64,000 bases of DNA from Hyphomicrobiales bacterium (GCA_900470155.1 UBZT01000007.1:1-64000), one strand, 5' to 3'; shown: positions 8,420 to 17,997, counted from the first letter of the stretch. A program made the numbers and translations. The notes: a model not told the origin generated them from the sequence alone.

Positions 8420-10771
8420 TCATGCCCGGCGGCGCATCGGCATGACGATCATGTCCGGGATCCGCAGCGACACCACAGTGCCCTGACCTTCGCGGGAACG
8501 GATCCGCAGCGATCCGCCATGCAGCGACACCAGCGAGCGGGAGATGGCAAGGCCAAGGCCGGAGCCGCCCTTCGACTTGGCGTATTGACTCTGTACCTGC
8601 TCGAACGGATTGCCGATCTTGTTCAGGGCGTTTTTCGGGATGCCGATGCCGGTGTCGACGATCGATACGATCACCGCACCTTCGACCTTGTGGGCACGCA
8701 ACGAAATCTTGCCGCCGTCATTGGTGAACTTCACCGCATTCGACAGGATGTTGAGCAGGATCTGCTTCATCGCGCGACGGTCCGCAACGACTGACAGGCC
8801 ATTGTCGACGCGCTGCGACACGGTGATGTTCTTTTCCAGAGCAGGGATGGCGGTCAGGCGCATGCTCTCTTCGATCAGCGGTCCGAGATCAATCGTCTCG
8901 CAACGGATCTTCATCTGACCGGCCTCGATCTTCGACATGTCGAGAATGTCATTGATGACGTTCAACAGATGTTTGCCGCTCTCGTGGATGTCCTTGGCAT
9001 ATTCCTCGTATTTCGGCGAGCCGACCGGGCCGAACATGCCGGCGAGCAGGATTTCCGAGAAGCCGAGAATGGCATTGAGCGGCGTGCGCAGTTCGTGGCT
9101 CATATTGGCGAGGAATTCCGACTTGGCCTTGTTGGCCGCTTCCGCGCGCTGCTTTTCGGCCAGATATTTCTCGTTGGCATCCGAGAGTTCGGTCTTCTGC
9201 CGCTCGAGGATTTTTTGCGACGACGACAGGTCGCCGATGGTCGCCATCAGGCGACGCTCCTGATCGCGCAGCCGTTCCTGGTGGCGCTTGAGCAGGGTGA
9301 TATCGGTGCCGACGGAAACCAGGCCGCCGTCACGGGTGCGGCGTTCGTTGATCTGTAGCCAGCGCTCGTCGGCGAGCTGCACTTCGGTGGTGCGCGAGGT
9401 GGTGCCGAGATCCGGATCGGCGATGCGGCGCTGGATGATCGGCCGTGAGGCCGAACCGAGAACGCTTGCGCGTTCCGTGCCGGGTACGAGCACGCTGTCG
9501 GGCAGGCCATAGACCTTCTGGAAATGTGCATTACACATCACCAGGCGATCGTTCTTGTCCCACAGCACGAAGGCTTCCGACGTGCATTCGATCGCGTCGG
9601 CAAGGCGCTGGTCGGCCTCGGCATAGCGCTGGGCGAGGCGATGCTGCTCGGTGACGTCCATGGCGATGCCGATCACATGCAGGCAGCCGGTATTGGAGCA
9701 GATGATCTGGGCGCGGGCGCGCAGCCAGACATAATGGCCCTGGGCATGACGCATGCGGAAGACCTGATCGATCTGGCGCGAGCTTCCGCGGCCGACCGAA
9801 CGCGCCAGCGCATAGAGATTGCCGTCGGCCGGATGCATCAGGCGGGCCGCATCGGCAAAGGCCAGCGGCTGGTTCGACGGCGCAAGGCCGAGCATTTCAT
9901 ACATCGAGCGCGACCAGATCAATTTGCGGCTCGACAGGTCGAAATCCCACAACCCGCAACGGCCACGCGACAGGGCAGCCTCGACCCGCATATTGGATTC
10001 GAGGAAGATGTCGTCGGCCTCGCGGGCACGCCGGACCTGATGGAAATAGGCATAGAGCACGACCAGCAGCGTTAGCGAGATGCCGGCAAACAGCGTGACA
10101 TTGAGCGACAGTTCGCGGCGCCAGAACTCGTTGACCGATTGCAGCGAATGGCCTGTCAGGATCAGCGCGCCATCGGTGCCGACGGGGGTGACGACCGCGT
10201 AATGGGGCTCGCCATTGATGTTGGTCTCGATCGCGCCGGAGCGATCGCCGAAGCGACGAATGGTGGTCACTTCCGGAAGCAGGCTGGCGAGCATGAAGCC
10301 AACCTGACCGGACGCGCTCGGCGACGCGCCGAATACCCGGCCGGCCGGATCGACCAGCAGCACGAAAGCGCCGTCGGACAGATGCTCCTGCGACAGATAG
10401 GAAAACAGCGCCTGCTCGGCACCTTCACGATTGCGCTCGACGAACAGTTCCGGTCGGGTAGCGAGTGCTGCCTGCGCCGTAGCCGAAATCAGCGATGTGG
10501 ATTGCCGGATCGACGCTTCCATCCGACCATGTTCGGACAGGATGCCGACAAAGCGTGCCAGGGCGACGACGGTCAGGAAGGCGATGATCAGGATGGGAAT
10601 GGACCGGCGCAGAAGGGTCTCGACGGGACGCTCAGGCCCGGTGCCGTCCTCCCGCAGGGATGGTGAAGAGCGAAACAGCTTTCGGCCGAACGCCTCAAAT
10701 ATTGCCGAAACACCCGAAAATTTGATGCGCAACCGATCATCGGCTGCGGAAACCCGCCGCGCGTTCAACAT
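8420..10771 (-). CDS. pleC: PAS-domain membrane sensor histidine kinase, PleC-like
   Basis: From ATG 10771 (AGGGG just upstream) the protein is 783 aa: membrane segment 57-76, an extracytoplasmic domain of about 145 residues, membrane segment 223-243, two PAS/PAC units (about 255-370 and 385-500), a coiled linker, HisKA with His559 (NMSHELRTPLNA) and a HATPase domain with GSGLGLAI. There is no receiver domain. The architecture and the position between glnE and pepN match the rhizobial kinase called PleC, which controls DivK phosphorylation in asymmetric division; I recall this synteny rather than having checked it. The reading frame is open up to 11089 but that extension is low-complexity and crosses the pepN terminator hairpin, so I reject it. 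The PdhS/DivJ family is the main alternative. Confidence 0.7.
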   Translation of the reverse strand: MLNARRVSAADDRLRIKFSGVSAIFEAFGRKLFRSSPSLREDGTGPERPVETLLRRSIPILIIAFLTVVALARFVGILSEHGRMEASIRQSTSLISATAQAALATRPELFVERNREGAEQALFSYLSQEHLSDGAFVLLVDPAGRVFGASPSASGQVGFMLASLLPEVTTIRRFGDRSGAIETNINGEPHYAVVTPVGTDGALILTGHSLQSVNEFWRRELSLNVTLFAGISLTLLVVLYAYFHQVRRAREADDIFLESNMRVEAALSRGRCGLWDFDLSSRKLIWSRSMYEMLGLAPSNQPLAFADAARLMHPADGNLYALARSVGRGSSRQIDQVFRMRHAQGHYVWLRARAQIICSNTGCLHVIGIAMDVTEQHRLAQRYAEADQRLADAIECTSEAFVLWDKNDRLVMCNAHFQKVYGLPDSVLVPGTERASVLGSASRPIIQRRIADPDLGTTSRTTEVQLADERWLQINERRTRDGGLVSVGTDITLLKRHQERLRDQERRLMATIGDLSSSQKILERQKTELSDANEKYLAEKQRAEAANKAKSEFLANMSHELRTPLNAILGFSEILLAGMFGPVGSPKYEEYAKDIHESGKHLLNVINDILDMSKIEAGQMKIRCETIDLGPLIEESMRLTAIPALEKNITVSQRVDNGLSVVADRRAMKQILLNILSNAVKFTNDGGKISLRAHKVEGAVIVSIVDTGIGIPKNALNKIGNPFEQVQSQYAKSKGGSGLGLAISRSLVSLHGGSLRIRSREGQGTVVSLRIPDMIVMPMRRRA

Positions 10772-10866
10772 CGCCCCTGCCTCTATCCCTCGTGTGATTC
10801 GCTGCGCCGCTCGCCCGAACCAACCCCAAGGAATCATGCCCGATTCGGCTTGTCCATCCCGCAAGG

Positions 10867-10882
10867 GTAAAGAAAATCTTAA
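10867..10882 (-). promoter_or_regulatory. Near-consensus CtrA box upstream of the PleC-like gene
   Basis: Read on the minus strand, TTAAGATTTTCTTTAC matches the CtrA consensus TTAA-N7-TTAAC with one mismatch (TTTAC). It ends about 95 nt before the chosen kinase start. The rest of 10772-11059 holds no gene that I can support. Confidence 0.4.
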
Positions 10883-11059
10883 GCCGTTCTTCCGAATCCG
10901 TTTTTTCTGCGCCGGTGCCTGCGGATCATCGGGCTGGATCGAATTTCCACGCGTCTGCAGGCTCATGCGGTGCCTCGCCACATGCGCAAAACGAAAGTCG
11001 CGGGGCGTGATTGCACCCATGCTGCAGTACTTCGGCACGATGCTTCTGTGCCTCAAACG

Positions 11060-11090
11060 AATGTGGCGCGGGACCAGCCCGCGCCACATT
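11060..11090 (-). terminator. Terminator-like hairpin after pepN
   Basis: AATGTGGCGCGGG (11060-11072) and CCCGCGCCACATT (11078-11090) pair perfectly over 13 bp around a 5-nt loop. It lies 27 nt beyond the pepN stop. The following T-run on the minus strand is weak (CGTTTG), so it may act as an mRNA-stabilising hairpin instead of, or as well as, a terminator. Confidence 0.7.
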
Positions 11091-11117
11091 GATTGTCTTG
11101 ACCGTTTTGTCGGGCGA

Positions 11118-13766
11118 TCAGCCCTTCAGAATACGCTCAACGATATCGCTGACATCGGTCGAAAGGTTGCCGGCGGCCTCGATGGCCGTCAGGGCAGAAC
11201 GGGCATGCTCTGCCCGGACCGGCTCCAGCAGGCGCCAGGAGCGCAAGGCTGTCAGCAGACGGGCGGCCAGTTGCGGGTTGCGCGGGTCGATGTCGAGGAT
11301 CTGCTCGGCGAAGAACTGGTAGGCCTTGCCGTCGGCGCGGTTGAAACCGGTCGGGTTGGAAAAGGCAAAGGTGCCGATCAGCGAGCGGACGCGGTTCGGA
11401 TTGCTGGCGATGAAGTGCGGGTTCTTCATCAGGTCCTGCACCCGCCCGAGGGCCGCGGACCCCGGGATGGTGGCCTGGATCGCGAACCACTTGTCCAGCA
11501 CCAGCGCATTGCTGGCGAAACGCTGTTCGAAGCTCGCCAAGGCAGCCTTGCTCTCGGCGGCATCGGGGAAGCGATGGGCCAGCACGGTCAAAGCCTGCGA
11601 CAGGTCGGTCATGTTATCGGCCTTGGCGAAGGCTTCGGCGGCGAGAGCAGGGCTGTTTTCTGCCTGAGTGAGGAAAGCCAGCGCAGCATTCTTCAGCGCC
11701 CGGCGACCGGCACCTGCGGCATCCGGTGTAAACGCGCCTGTGGCCGAATGCGTGGCGTACAGCGTGCGGAAGATCTCGACGCCCGATTGGGCAATCGCTG
11801 CCATTACGGCCTGGCGACCGGCATGGATCGCGTCCGGATCGTTGTTGCTGCCGAGTTCACGGGCGATGTCGGCTTCGCTTGGCAAAGCGAGTGCCTGGGC
11901 GCGGAAGGCCGGCTCCAGGCTTTCGTCGGCGGCGATCGCCAGAAGCGCGTCGGTCAGGGCCGCATCGGCGAGGATTTCGCCACCGCTGCGGGCCGCATTG
12001 GCGGCAGCCGTCAGGATCGGTAAGGCGAGGTCGGTAATGGCCTGCCAACGGGCGAAGAGGTCGCTGTCATGGCGGGCGATATGGGACAGATCATCCTTGC
12101 TCTGGTCGAAATGCAGCGTCACCGGAGCGGAAAAGCCGCGGTTGAGCGACACGACCGGGCGCGCGCCGATGCCGGAGAAGGTGAAGGTCTGGCTGCGCTC
12201 GATCAGATGCAAAACGTCGCCCGACACTTCGCCGCCGGCAATCGAGGTCGCCGTTGCCTCGGCGCCGTTTTCGGTCAGAAGCGAGAAGCGCAAAGGGATA
12301 TGCATCGGCTCCTTGGCCGTCTGGCCAGGCGTTGCCGCGACCATCTGCTCAAGCGACAGCGACAAGGTCTTGGCGGCCGCATCGAAGGTCGAGGACACGG
12401 TGATCTGCGGCGTGCCGGCCTGATGATACCACAGCGAGAACTGGGTGAGATCGCGGCCGCTGGCTTCCTCGAAGCACTTGACGAAATCCTCGACCGTTGC
12501 AGCATCGCCGTCATGGCGCTCGAAATAGAGATCCATGCCCTTCTTGAAATCGTCGCGGCCGAGAATGGTCGCGATCATCCGGGTCACTTCCGAACCCTTT
12601 TCATAGACGGTCGTGGTGTAGAAGTTGTTGATCTCGCGAAAGGTGGTCGGGCGGACCGGATGGGCGAGCGGACCTGCATCTTCCGGGAACTGCTCCGAGC
12701 GCAGGTGACGCACTTCGGCGATGCGCTTGACCGAACGGGAACGCTGGTCGGCGGAGAATTCGTGGTCGCGGTAGACCGTCAGGCCTTCCTTCAGGCACAG
12801 CTGGAACCAGTCGCGGCAGGTGATCCGGTTGCCGGTCCAGTTGTGGAAATATTCGTGGGCGATGATCGCCTCGATATTGGCATAGTCCTGGTCGGTCGCC
12901 GTTTCCGGATCGGCCAGTACATATTTGTCGTTGAAGATGTTGAGGCCCTTGTTCTCCATGGCGCCCATGTTGAAGTCGGAGACGGCGACGATCATGAAGA
13001 TGTCGAGGTCGTATTCGCGGCCGAAGACCTCTTCGTCCCATTTCATCGAGCGCTTCAGCGCGTCCATGGCATAGGCGGCACGCGCTTCCTTGCCGTGTTC
13101 GACATAGATCTTCAGCGTCACTTCGCGTTCCGACATCGTCGTGAACGTGTCTTCGACCACGCCGAGATCACCGGCGACCAGCGCGAAGAGATAACTCGGC
13201 TTCGGATGCGGATCGAACCAGGCGGCGAAATGTTTGTCCGGGCCGAAGCCAGCGCCGCCGAGGAAATTGCCGTTCGAGAGCAGCAGCGGGTTGGCGGCCT
13301 TGTCGGCGATGATATTGACCGTGTAGACGGCCAGAACGTCCGGGCGATCGGGGAAATAGGTGATGCGGCGGAAGCCTTCGGCTTCGCACTGCGTGCAATA
13401 GATGCCGTTCGACCGATAGAGGCCCATCAACTGGGTATTGGCCTCAGGGTTGATCATCGTGGTGATGGTGATCTCGAAGGGCGTTTCGGCCGGCAGGCCG
13501 TGGATGGTCAGGCTTTCCGGCGTTGCCGTGTAGCGATCCTTGTCCATCTCGACCTGGTCGAACAGCAGGCTGGTCATGGTCAGATCGTCGCCGTCAAGCA
13601 CCAGCGGTGCCGAGGCATCGACGCCTTCGCGCCGGTGGAAGATCAACCGGGCTTCCACCTTGGTATCCGTAGGGTCCAGCTCGAAGGTCAGATCAACCCG
13701 TTCCAGAACGAAATCAGTGGGGCGGTAGTCTGCCAGATGAACGATCCGGCCCGTGTCTGTGCGCAT
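11118..13766 (-). CDS. pepN: Aminopeptidase N (M1 zinc metallopeptidase)
   Basis: Cytoplasmic zinc aminopeptidase that trims N-terminal residues from peptides. From ATG 13766 (AGGAC upstream) it is 882 aa. The exopeptidase motif GAMEN is at residues 268-272, and the zinc site HEYFH at 304-308 is completed by Glu327 in LKEGLTVYRD; all are intact. The C-terminal half is the helical superdomain of PepN-type enzymes. A GTG/ATG further upstream would add residues of no clear family character. It is followed by a hairpin and the PleC-like gene. Confidence 0.97.
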   Translation of the reverse strand: MRTDTGRIVHLADYRPTDFVLERVDLTFELDPTDTKVEARLIFHRREGVDASAPLVLDGDDLTMTSLLFDQVEMDKDRYTATPESLTIHGLPAETPFEITITTMINPEANTQLMGLYRSNGIYCTQCEAEGFRRITYFPDRPDVLAVYTVNIIADKAANPLLLSNGNFLGGAGFGPDKHFAAWFDPHPKPSYLFALVAGDLGVVEDTFTTMSEREVTLKIYVEHGKEARAAYAMDALKRSMKWDEEVFGREYDLDIFMIVAVSDFNMGAMENKGLNIFNDKYVLADPETATDQDYANIEAIIAHEYFHNWTGNRITCRDWFQLCLKEGLTVYRDHEFSADQRSRSVKRIAEVRHLRSEQFPEDAGPLAHPVRPTTFREINNFYTTTVYEKGSEVTRMIATILGRDDFKKGMDLYFERHDGDAATVEDFVKCFEEASGRDLTQFSLWYHQAGTPQITVSSTFDAAAKTLSLSLEQMVAATPGQTAKEPMHIPLRFSLLTENGAEATATSIAGGEVSGDVLHLIERSQTFTFSGIGARPVVSLNRGFSAPVTLHFDQSKDDLSHIARHDSDLFARWQAITDLALPILTAAANAARSGGEILADAALTDALLAIAADESLEPAFRAQALALPSEADIARELGSNNDPDAIHAGRQAVMAAIAQSGVEIFRTLYATHSATGAFTPDAAGAGRRALKNAALAFLTQAENSPALAAEAFAKADNMTDLSQALTVLAHRFPDAAESKAALASFEQRFASNALVLDKWFAIQATIPGSAALGRVQDLMKNPHFIASNPNRVRSLIGTFAFSNPTGFNRADGKAYQFFAEQILDIDPRNPQLAARLLTALRSWRLLEPVRAEHARSALTAIEAAGNLSTDVSDIVERILKG

Positions 13767-13877
13767 GTTTTGTCCTGGTCGCTTCGAGGCTAGGCCGGAA
13801 CGAGGCAAGGTTTTCCCGCACCTCTCCAGGCCAAATCGAGGGCGATGATTGCATCAATTTCTGAACGATTGTTAAAA

Positions 13878-13896
13878 CACGATACAATTTATCGTG
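13878..13896. promoter_or_regulatory. Perfect inverted repeat upstream of pepN
   Basis: CACGATA-CAATT-TATCGTG is a perfect 7-bp dyad with a 5-nt spacer, in an AT-rich patch 112 nt before the pepN start and just after the chemoreceptor gene. It could be an operator for pepN; no family of regulator can be assigned. Confidence 0.5.
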
Positions 13897-14001
13897 CGAA
13901 TGACCGATAAAGGTCAGGCTTGAACGTGGCAAATCGGCACAGCCGTAGAATAGCGATCGATGTGTCGCCTGTTCATCTTCACAGCGCTGCGTATTCCCGC
14001 T

Positions 14002-15111
14002 CTACTTCAGCGACAATTGACTGCGGATCGCATCATCGCTGTCGCATTGCTGGATAATCACGCCATACCAGCCGAGCCCGTCGTAATCCTCATAGCCGAG
14101 CGTCCGGGCAAACGCGACGATCGCGCCGTTGTTGTCATAGTAACTGCCACGCATGGCGCGCTGCGGATTGTGCAGGGCAAAATGGGTATAGGCGCGCTGC
14201 GGCCGGCTCGAGGCGATGACCATGTTATTGCCGTCGAGCAGCAGAACTTCGGTCTTTTCCGCCACCTGCGGCGGCAGATTGGCCTCCTTCTCGACGATGG
14301 CCGTGCCCTGGCCCTGCCAGTCGAAATAGACGCCGAGCGTGCCGAGCAAGGCGCCGTCGCTGCGGCCGCCTTCGCGAATCCCTGTCGCATAGACCAGCAC
14401 GTCGCGATCATCATGCAGCGGGCTGCGCCGGACTTCGTCGACGACATAATCGTCACCGCTCCTGCATTCGCGCGCCGCCTTGAACCAAGCGTCCGAGCCC
14501 AGATTGCTGTCCTTTGTCTTGCGCTGGTATTTCGGATTGGCCGAGGCGACGACACGCCCCGTGGTATCGGTCATCACCAGGTCGAGATAGACGGTATAAA
14601 AGCGGTTGATCACGCCGAGCCTCCCGGCGGCATGGGAGAAAGCTGCGGAAGAGGGGTCCGAGAGTGCGCCCCAGAGCGCCGAATCGGTTGCCCACCAGCG
14701 CACATCTGCGGTGCGCTCGAACAGGTTGCGGACGATGAACTGAACCAGTGTCTGGGCAAGGTCGATGAGCCGCACGCCCTCCATTTCCGCAACCAGCGCG
14801 TCGGCCATGGACCGGCCGAGACCGATACGGGTCAGCACGTTTTCCTGGAAACGATCGGCGATATCGGCGGCGCCCTGGGCCAGCCGCTGGACTTCATTGG
14901 CAACGACGGCAAAGCCCTTGCCGCTTTCTCCGGCCCGCGCCGCCTCGATGAGTGCATTGATCGCCAGCAGCCGGATCTGCCGGACCACATGGGTGTTATC
15001 GGCGCTGAACTGTTCCAGATCCGAACCGATACTGTCGGTGATCAGCCGCATCGACCGGGGGGTGGCAAGTTCGGCAGCGAAGGAGACTGACTTGGCAACT
15101 GTCTGGGTCAT
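14002..15111 (-). CDS. Soluble chemoreceptor-like protein with N-terminal MCP helix and C-terminal Cache-like domain
   Basis: A 369 aa protein without membrane segments. Residues about 40-100 carry the conserved methyl-accepting chemotaxis signalling hairpin (LLAINALIEAARAGESGKGF, AVVANEVQRLA). The remaining 250 residues look like a Cache/PDC-type sensor (YLDLVMTDTTGRVVASANPK, GTLGVYFDWQGQG, LLLDGNNMVIASS). Normal chemoreceptors have sensor first and signalling domain last, in the membrane. The signalling part is also short, with only about one helical hairpin. It could bind CheA/CheW as a cytoplasmic receptor or be a scaffold. It stands alone, divergent from a transporter gene, with no che genes near. 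Confidence 0.8.
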   Translation of the reverse strand: MTQTVAKSVSFAAELATPRSMRLITDSIGSDLEQFSADNTHVVRQIRLLAINALIEAARAGESGKGFAVVANEVQRLAQGAADIADRFQENVLTRIGLGRSMADALVAEMEGVRLIDLAQTLVQFIVRNLFERTADVRWWATDSALWGALSDPSSAAFSHAAGRLGVINRFYTVYLDLVMTDTTGRVVASANPKYQRKTKDSNLGSDAWFKAARECRSGDDYVVDEVRRSPLHDDRDVLVYATGIREGGRSDGALLGTLGVYFDWQGQGTAIVEKEANLPPQVAEKTEVLLLDGNNMVIASSRPQRAYTHFALHNPQRAMRGSYYDNNGAIVAFARTLGYEDYDGLGWYGVIIQQCDSDDAIRSQLSLK

Positions 15112-15420
15112 GGCAACATCCGGTGTGAAAAGAAACCGATTAAATGTTCAGTCGCGCGCAAATCGCGCTTGGCGGGCAAAACTCGCCCCGCAAGGAAAGA
15201 TAATTAATTGGGATTAAAATATCGGTTAAGGAAATCGGGCGGGGAAACCCAGGTTTCAAGCCATTTTTGGGTTTAATCTGGTTAATTTGCGGCTTGTCTG
15301 TCGACAAATGAAGTGCAAGGTTGAACGCAGCGATTCATCCAGGGACACTTCCTGTCACAAGCCTTCCGGTCGCCGTTCTCCGCCGCCCCGAATTTCGATC
15401 GATACGTTAGTAAGAGCATC
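15112..15420. other. Divergent intergenic region, no gene
   Basis: The 309 nt between the chemoreceptor-like gene and the transporter hold no ORF I can support. The AT-rich middle has five TTAA tetramers (around 15204, 15214, 15226, 15273 and 15282) at spacings of 6, 8 and 5, so none makes a proper TTAA-N7-TTAA CtrA box. GCGCG-CAAAT-CGCGC near 15155-15170 is a short dyad. Promoters for both genes must lie here. Confidence 0.5.
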
Positions 15421-16359
15421 ATGGCATTTGCCGACCCTGATCCGCTTCGCGGCATTATCCTGAAAATCTGTTCCGTCACCGTCTTTGTCGGTATGCAAAC
15501 CTGCATCAAGCTCGCTGGCACCGGCATTCCGGCAGGCCAGATCAGCTTCCATCGGTCCGCCTTCGCCATACTGCCGATCCTGCTCTATCTCGGCTGGCGG
15601 GGCGAATTGCGCCAGGCGCTGCAGACCGACAACCCGTTCGGACACGTCAAGCGCGCGCTTCTCGGCGTGTTTGCCATGGGCGCAGGCTTCTACGGCTTGG
15701 TGCATCTGCCGCTGCCGGATTCGATCGCCATCGGCTATGCCATGCCGCTGATTGCCGTTGTGTTTGCCGCAATCTTTCTCGGCGAAACGGTTCGGCTTTA
15801 CCGCTGGACGGCGGTTGTGGTCGGCATGATCGGGGTGTTGATCATCTCGCTGCCGAAACTGAGCCTGTTTGGCGAAAGCAGCATGGGATCGGAACAGGCC
15901 TTCGGCGCGATTGCCGTGCTTGTCGCCGCCACGCTCGGCGCCGCTGCCATGTTGCAGGTCCGCCAGCTTGTGCGGGTGGAAAAGACATCGACCATCGTGC
16001 TGTTTTTTTCGGTCATTGCCGCGCTGCTGTCGGCCTGCACCTGGTTTTTCGGCTGGGTCGAGCTGTCCTGGACCGCTCTTGGCCTCCTGGCGATTGCCGG
16101 TTTCTGCGGCGGTCTGGGGCAGATCCTGCTGACCGAGAGCTATCGTTTTGCCGATGTCTCGACAATCGCTCCGTTCGAATACTGTTCGATCATCATGGGC
16201 TCGGTGATTGCCTATATCCTGTTCGACGATGTCCCGACATCGACGACGCTGATCGGGGCTGCGATCGTTGTCGGCGCCGGGATATTCATCATCTTCCGCG
16301 AGCACCGGCTCGGCCTTGAGCGCCGCGCGGCACGCAAGGCCTCGACCCCGCAGGGCTGA
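15421..16359 (+). CDS. EamA/DMT-family transporter
   Basis: Inner-membrane protein of 312 aa with about ten hydrophobic segments in two repeated halves, the form of drug/metabolite exporters of the EamA (RhaT-like) group. Start-of-repeat signatures are visible as FVGMQTCIKLAGTGIPAGQI and LGETVRLYRW in the first half and FADVSTIAPFEYCSIIMGSV in the second. The substrate is unknown; members export amino acids or metabolites. The stop is 12 nt from the stop of the convergent MFS gene. A weakly conserved polar tail follows the last helix. Confidence 0.9.
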   Translation: MAFADPDPLRGIILKICSVTVFVGMQTCIKLAGTGIPAGQISFHRSAFAILPILLYLGWRGELRQALQTDNPFGHVKRALLGVFAMGAGFYGLVHLPLPDSIAIGYAMPLIAVVFAAIFLGETVRLYRWTAVVVGMIGVLIISLPKLSLFGESSMGSEQAFGAIAVLVAATLGAAAMLQVRQLVRVEKTSTIVLFFSVIAALLSACTWFFGWVELSWTALGLLAIAGFCGGLGQILLTESYRFADVSTIAPFEYCSIIMGSVIAYILFDDVPTSTTLIGAAIVVGAGIFIIFREHRLGLERRAARKASTPQG

Positions 16360-16371
16360 TCGGCCTGTGTG

Positions 16372-17622
16372 TCAGCGCGGCCTCTCGTCCGGGTCCGGCG
16401 TGTTCGGCGAACCGGTGACGTCGGTGCCCTGCATCGGCAGGGCCACGGCGAGGAAGTCGGTCTTGTCGGCCTGGTTGCCGCTGTCTGGCCGGCGGGAAAT
16501 GCGCCAGCCGGCATAGCTCGCATAGAGCGCAAAGGCGGTTGCCAGGAACCAGATGAGAGCGCCCGGTCCAAGCCATTGCATCAGCGAACCTGCCATCACC
16601 GGTCCGGTGACGGTGCCGAGACCGTAGAGGATCATGATTGCGCTCGACAGCGTCACATATTCATCCGGTTCGGCCAGGTCATTGGCATGGGCGACATTGA
16701 GCGAATAGACCGGATAGAGAACGGTGCCGATGAAGAAACCGGCGATATAGACAGCGACCGCATTGTCGGCGTCGAACATCGTCATCATCAGGCAGGCCAG
16801 GACGCCAAAGACGCCGGCCCCGATCATCACCAGTCGACGATCTATGCGGTCCGACAACCGCCCGATCGGCACCTGCGATATCGCGCCGCCAGCGAGCAGG
16901 GCGGCGAGAAGCGTCGCGCCTTCGGTCGTGTTCATGCCGATATTCTGCGAATAGACGCCGCCAAGGCTGCCCCAGGTGCCCGACAGGGCGCCGGAGAGCA
17001 GCGAACCGAAGAAGGCGAGCGGCGAGCGGCGATAGAGCCGCTTCAGGTCGAACTTGGCCTCGGCGATCGGGGTCGGCGACTGGGCGGTCGACAGCGCCAC
17101 CGGAAACAGCGCCAGCGAGAAGATCAGGGCGCAGACCATGAACAGTTCCGGCCCGTCCGGATTGCCGAGAGGCACGATATACTGGCCGCCGATCGAGCCG
17201 ACGAGGCAGGTGACCATGTAGACCGAAAACAGGGCGCCGCGATTGGCATTGTTGACCCGTTCGTTCAGCCAGCTCTCGATCAGCAGATAGGCGCCGGCAA
17301 TGGCAAATCCGGACAGTCCGCGGAAGATCATCCAGGCCCACCATTCGACCACCAGCGCGCACAGCAGGATGGAGACGGTGAGCAGGGTAATGAGAGCCCC
17401 GAACACCCGCACATGCCCGACCCGGCGCACGAAGATCGGCGTGACGATGCAAGACACCGTGAAGCCGAAGGTATAGCCCGTGGCGATGACGGAAATGGTG
17501 AAGGTGGACCAGCCCTCGCTGATCGAGCGGATCGGCAGCATGAACCCCATCAGGCCGAAGCCCGCCATCATCAGCAGGGTCGAGAACATCAGGGTGGTGA
17601 TCGAAGCGAGGCTATTGAGCAA
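16372..17622 (-). CDS. MFS transporter, YcaD-like
   Basis: Twelve-helix major facilitator protein, about 416 aa. The first helix region (STLLMMAGFGLMGFMLPIRS) and the loop WLNERVNNANRGALFSVYMV are typical of the YcaD-like group; the substrate is unknown. The start is uncertain: TTG 17622 has AGGT 6-9 nt upstream and keeps the SITTLMFSTLL segment; TTG 17661 adds 13 residues; ATG 17589 would remove part of the first helix. The C-terminal residues after about 400 are polar. Confidence 0.88.
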   Translation of the reverse strand: MLNSLASITTLMFSTLLMMAGFGLMGFMLPIRSISEGWSTFTISVIATGYTFGFTVSCIVTPIFVRRVGHVRVFGALITLLTVSILLCALVVEWWAWMIFRGLSGFAIAGAYLLIESWLNERVNNANRGALFSVYMVTCLVGSIGGQYIVPLGNPDGPELFMVCALIFSLALFPVALSTAQSPTPIAEAKFDLKRLYRRSPLAFFGSLLSGALSGTWGSLGGVYSQNIGMNTTEGATLLAALLAGGAISQVPIGRLSDRIDRRLVMIGAGVFGVLACLMMTMFDADNAVAVYIAGFFIGTVLYPVYSLNVAHANDLAEPDEYVTLSSAIMILYGLGTVTGPVMAGSLMQWLGPGALIWFLATAFALYASYAGWRISRRPDSGNQADKTDFLAVALPMQGTDVTGSPNTPDPDERPR

Positions 17623-17997
17623 TGGGATACCTATCGCATCATGGAAAACGAACTCTGCCAATATTCGGTCTTGCGTGAACTGTCGATTGCGACGTGTTGC
17701 GACGCAAAGCCTCTACGTCGTTTCACGTATTGTCATGAGGGCCTGGGAATAATTGATTGAAAAGCCGATACGATTTCATTTACGATACTATAAATTCCCA
17801 GAGGGTGGACTTCACTTGCGGGAAATTCTGTAGAGCCGAAGGGGTTCCATGCGTTTCGAACAAACTCCAATGCTCCGGCGCGCGGTTCCTTGCGGAACCA
17901 TGATCCTTGCATTGTGCCGAAATGGTTCGCGCGGGGGCAGGCTGGGCCGATTGCATGGCAGACGAGCTCGTGAAGCGTCGGCGGTCGGAGGTTGCCG
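17623..17997. promoter_or_regulatory. Intergenic region with a widely spaced inverted repeat
   Basis: No gene is supported here. CTGGGAAT (17743-17750) and ATTCCCAG (17794-17801) are perfect inverse copies 43 nt apart, enclosing an AT-rich stretch with two CGATAC copies that could contain a promoter. GGTTCC-TTGC-GGAACC (17884-17899) is a small perfect hairpin further on. The region supplies the control sequences of the divergent MFS and HTH genes. Confidence 0.45.

Noticed and set aside
10772..11089. N-terminal extension of the PleC-like kinase
   Set aside because: The extension reads through the pepN hairpin and the CtrA-like site; it contains no membrane or domain feature.
10431..13793. 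Very long plus-strand reading frames opposite the PleC-like and pepN genes
   Set aside because: They are opposite-strand shadows of well-supported genes; the translations are Gly/Arg/Asp-rich without any domain.
15204..15285. CtrA boxes from the many TTAA tetramers before the chemoreceptor gene
   Set aside because: The spacings are 6, 8 and 5 nt instead of 7.
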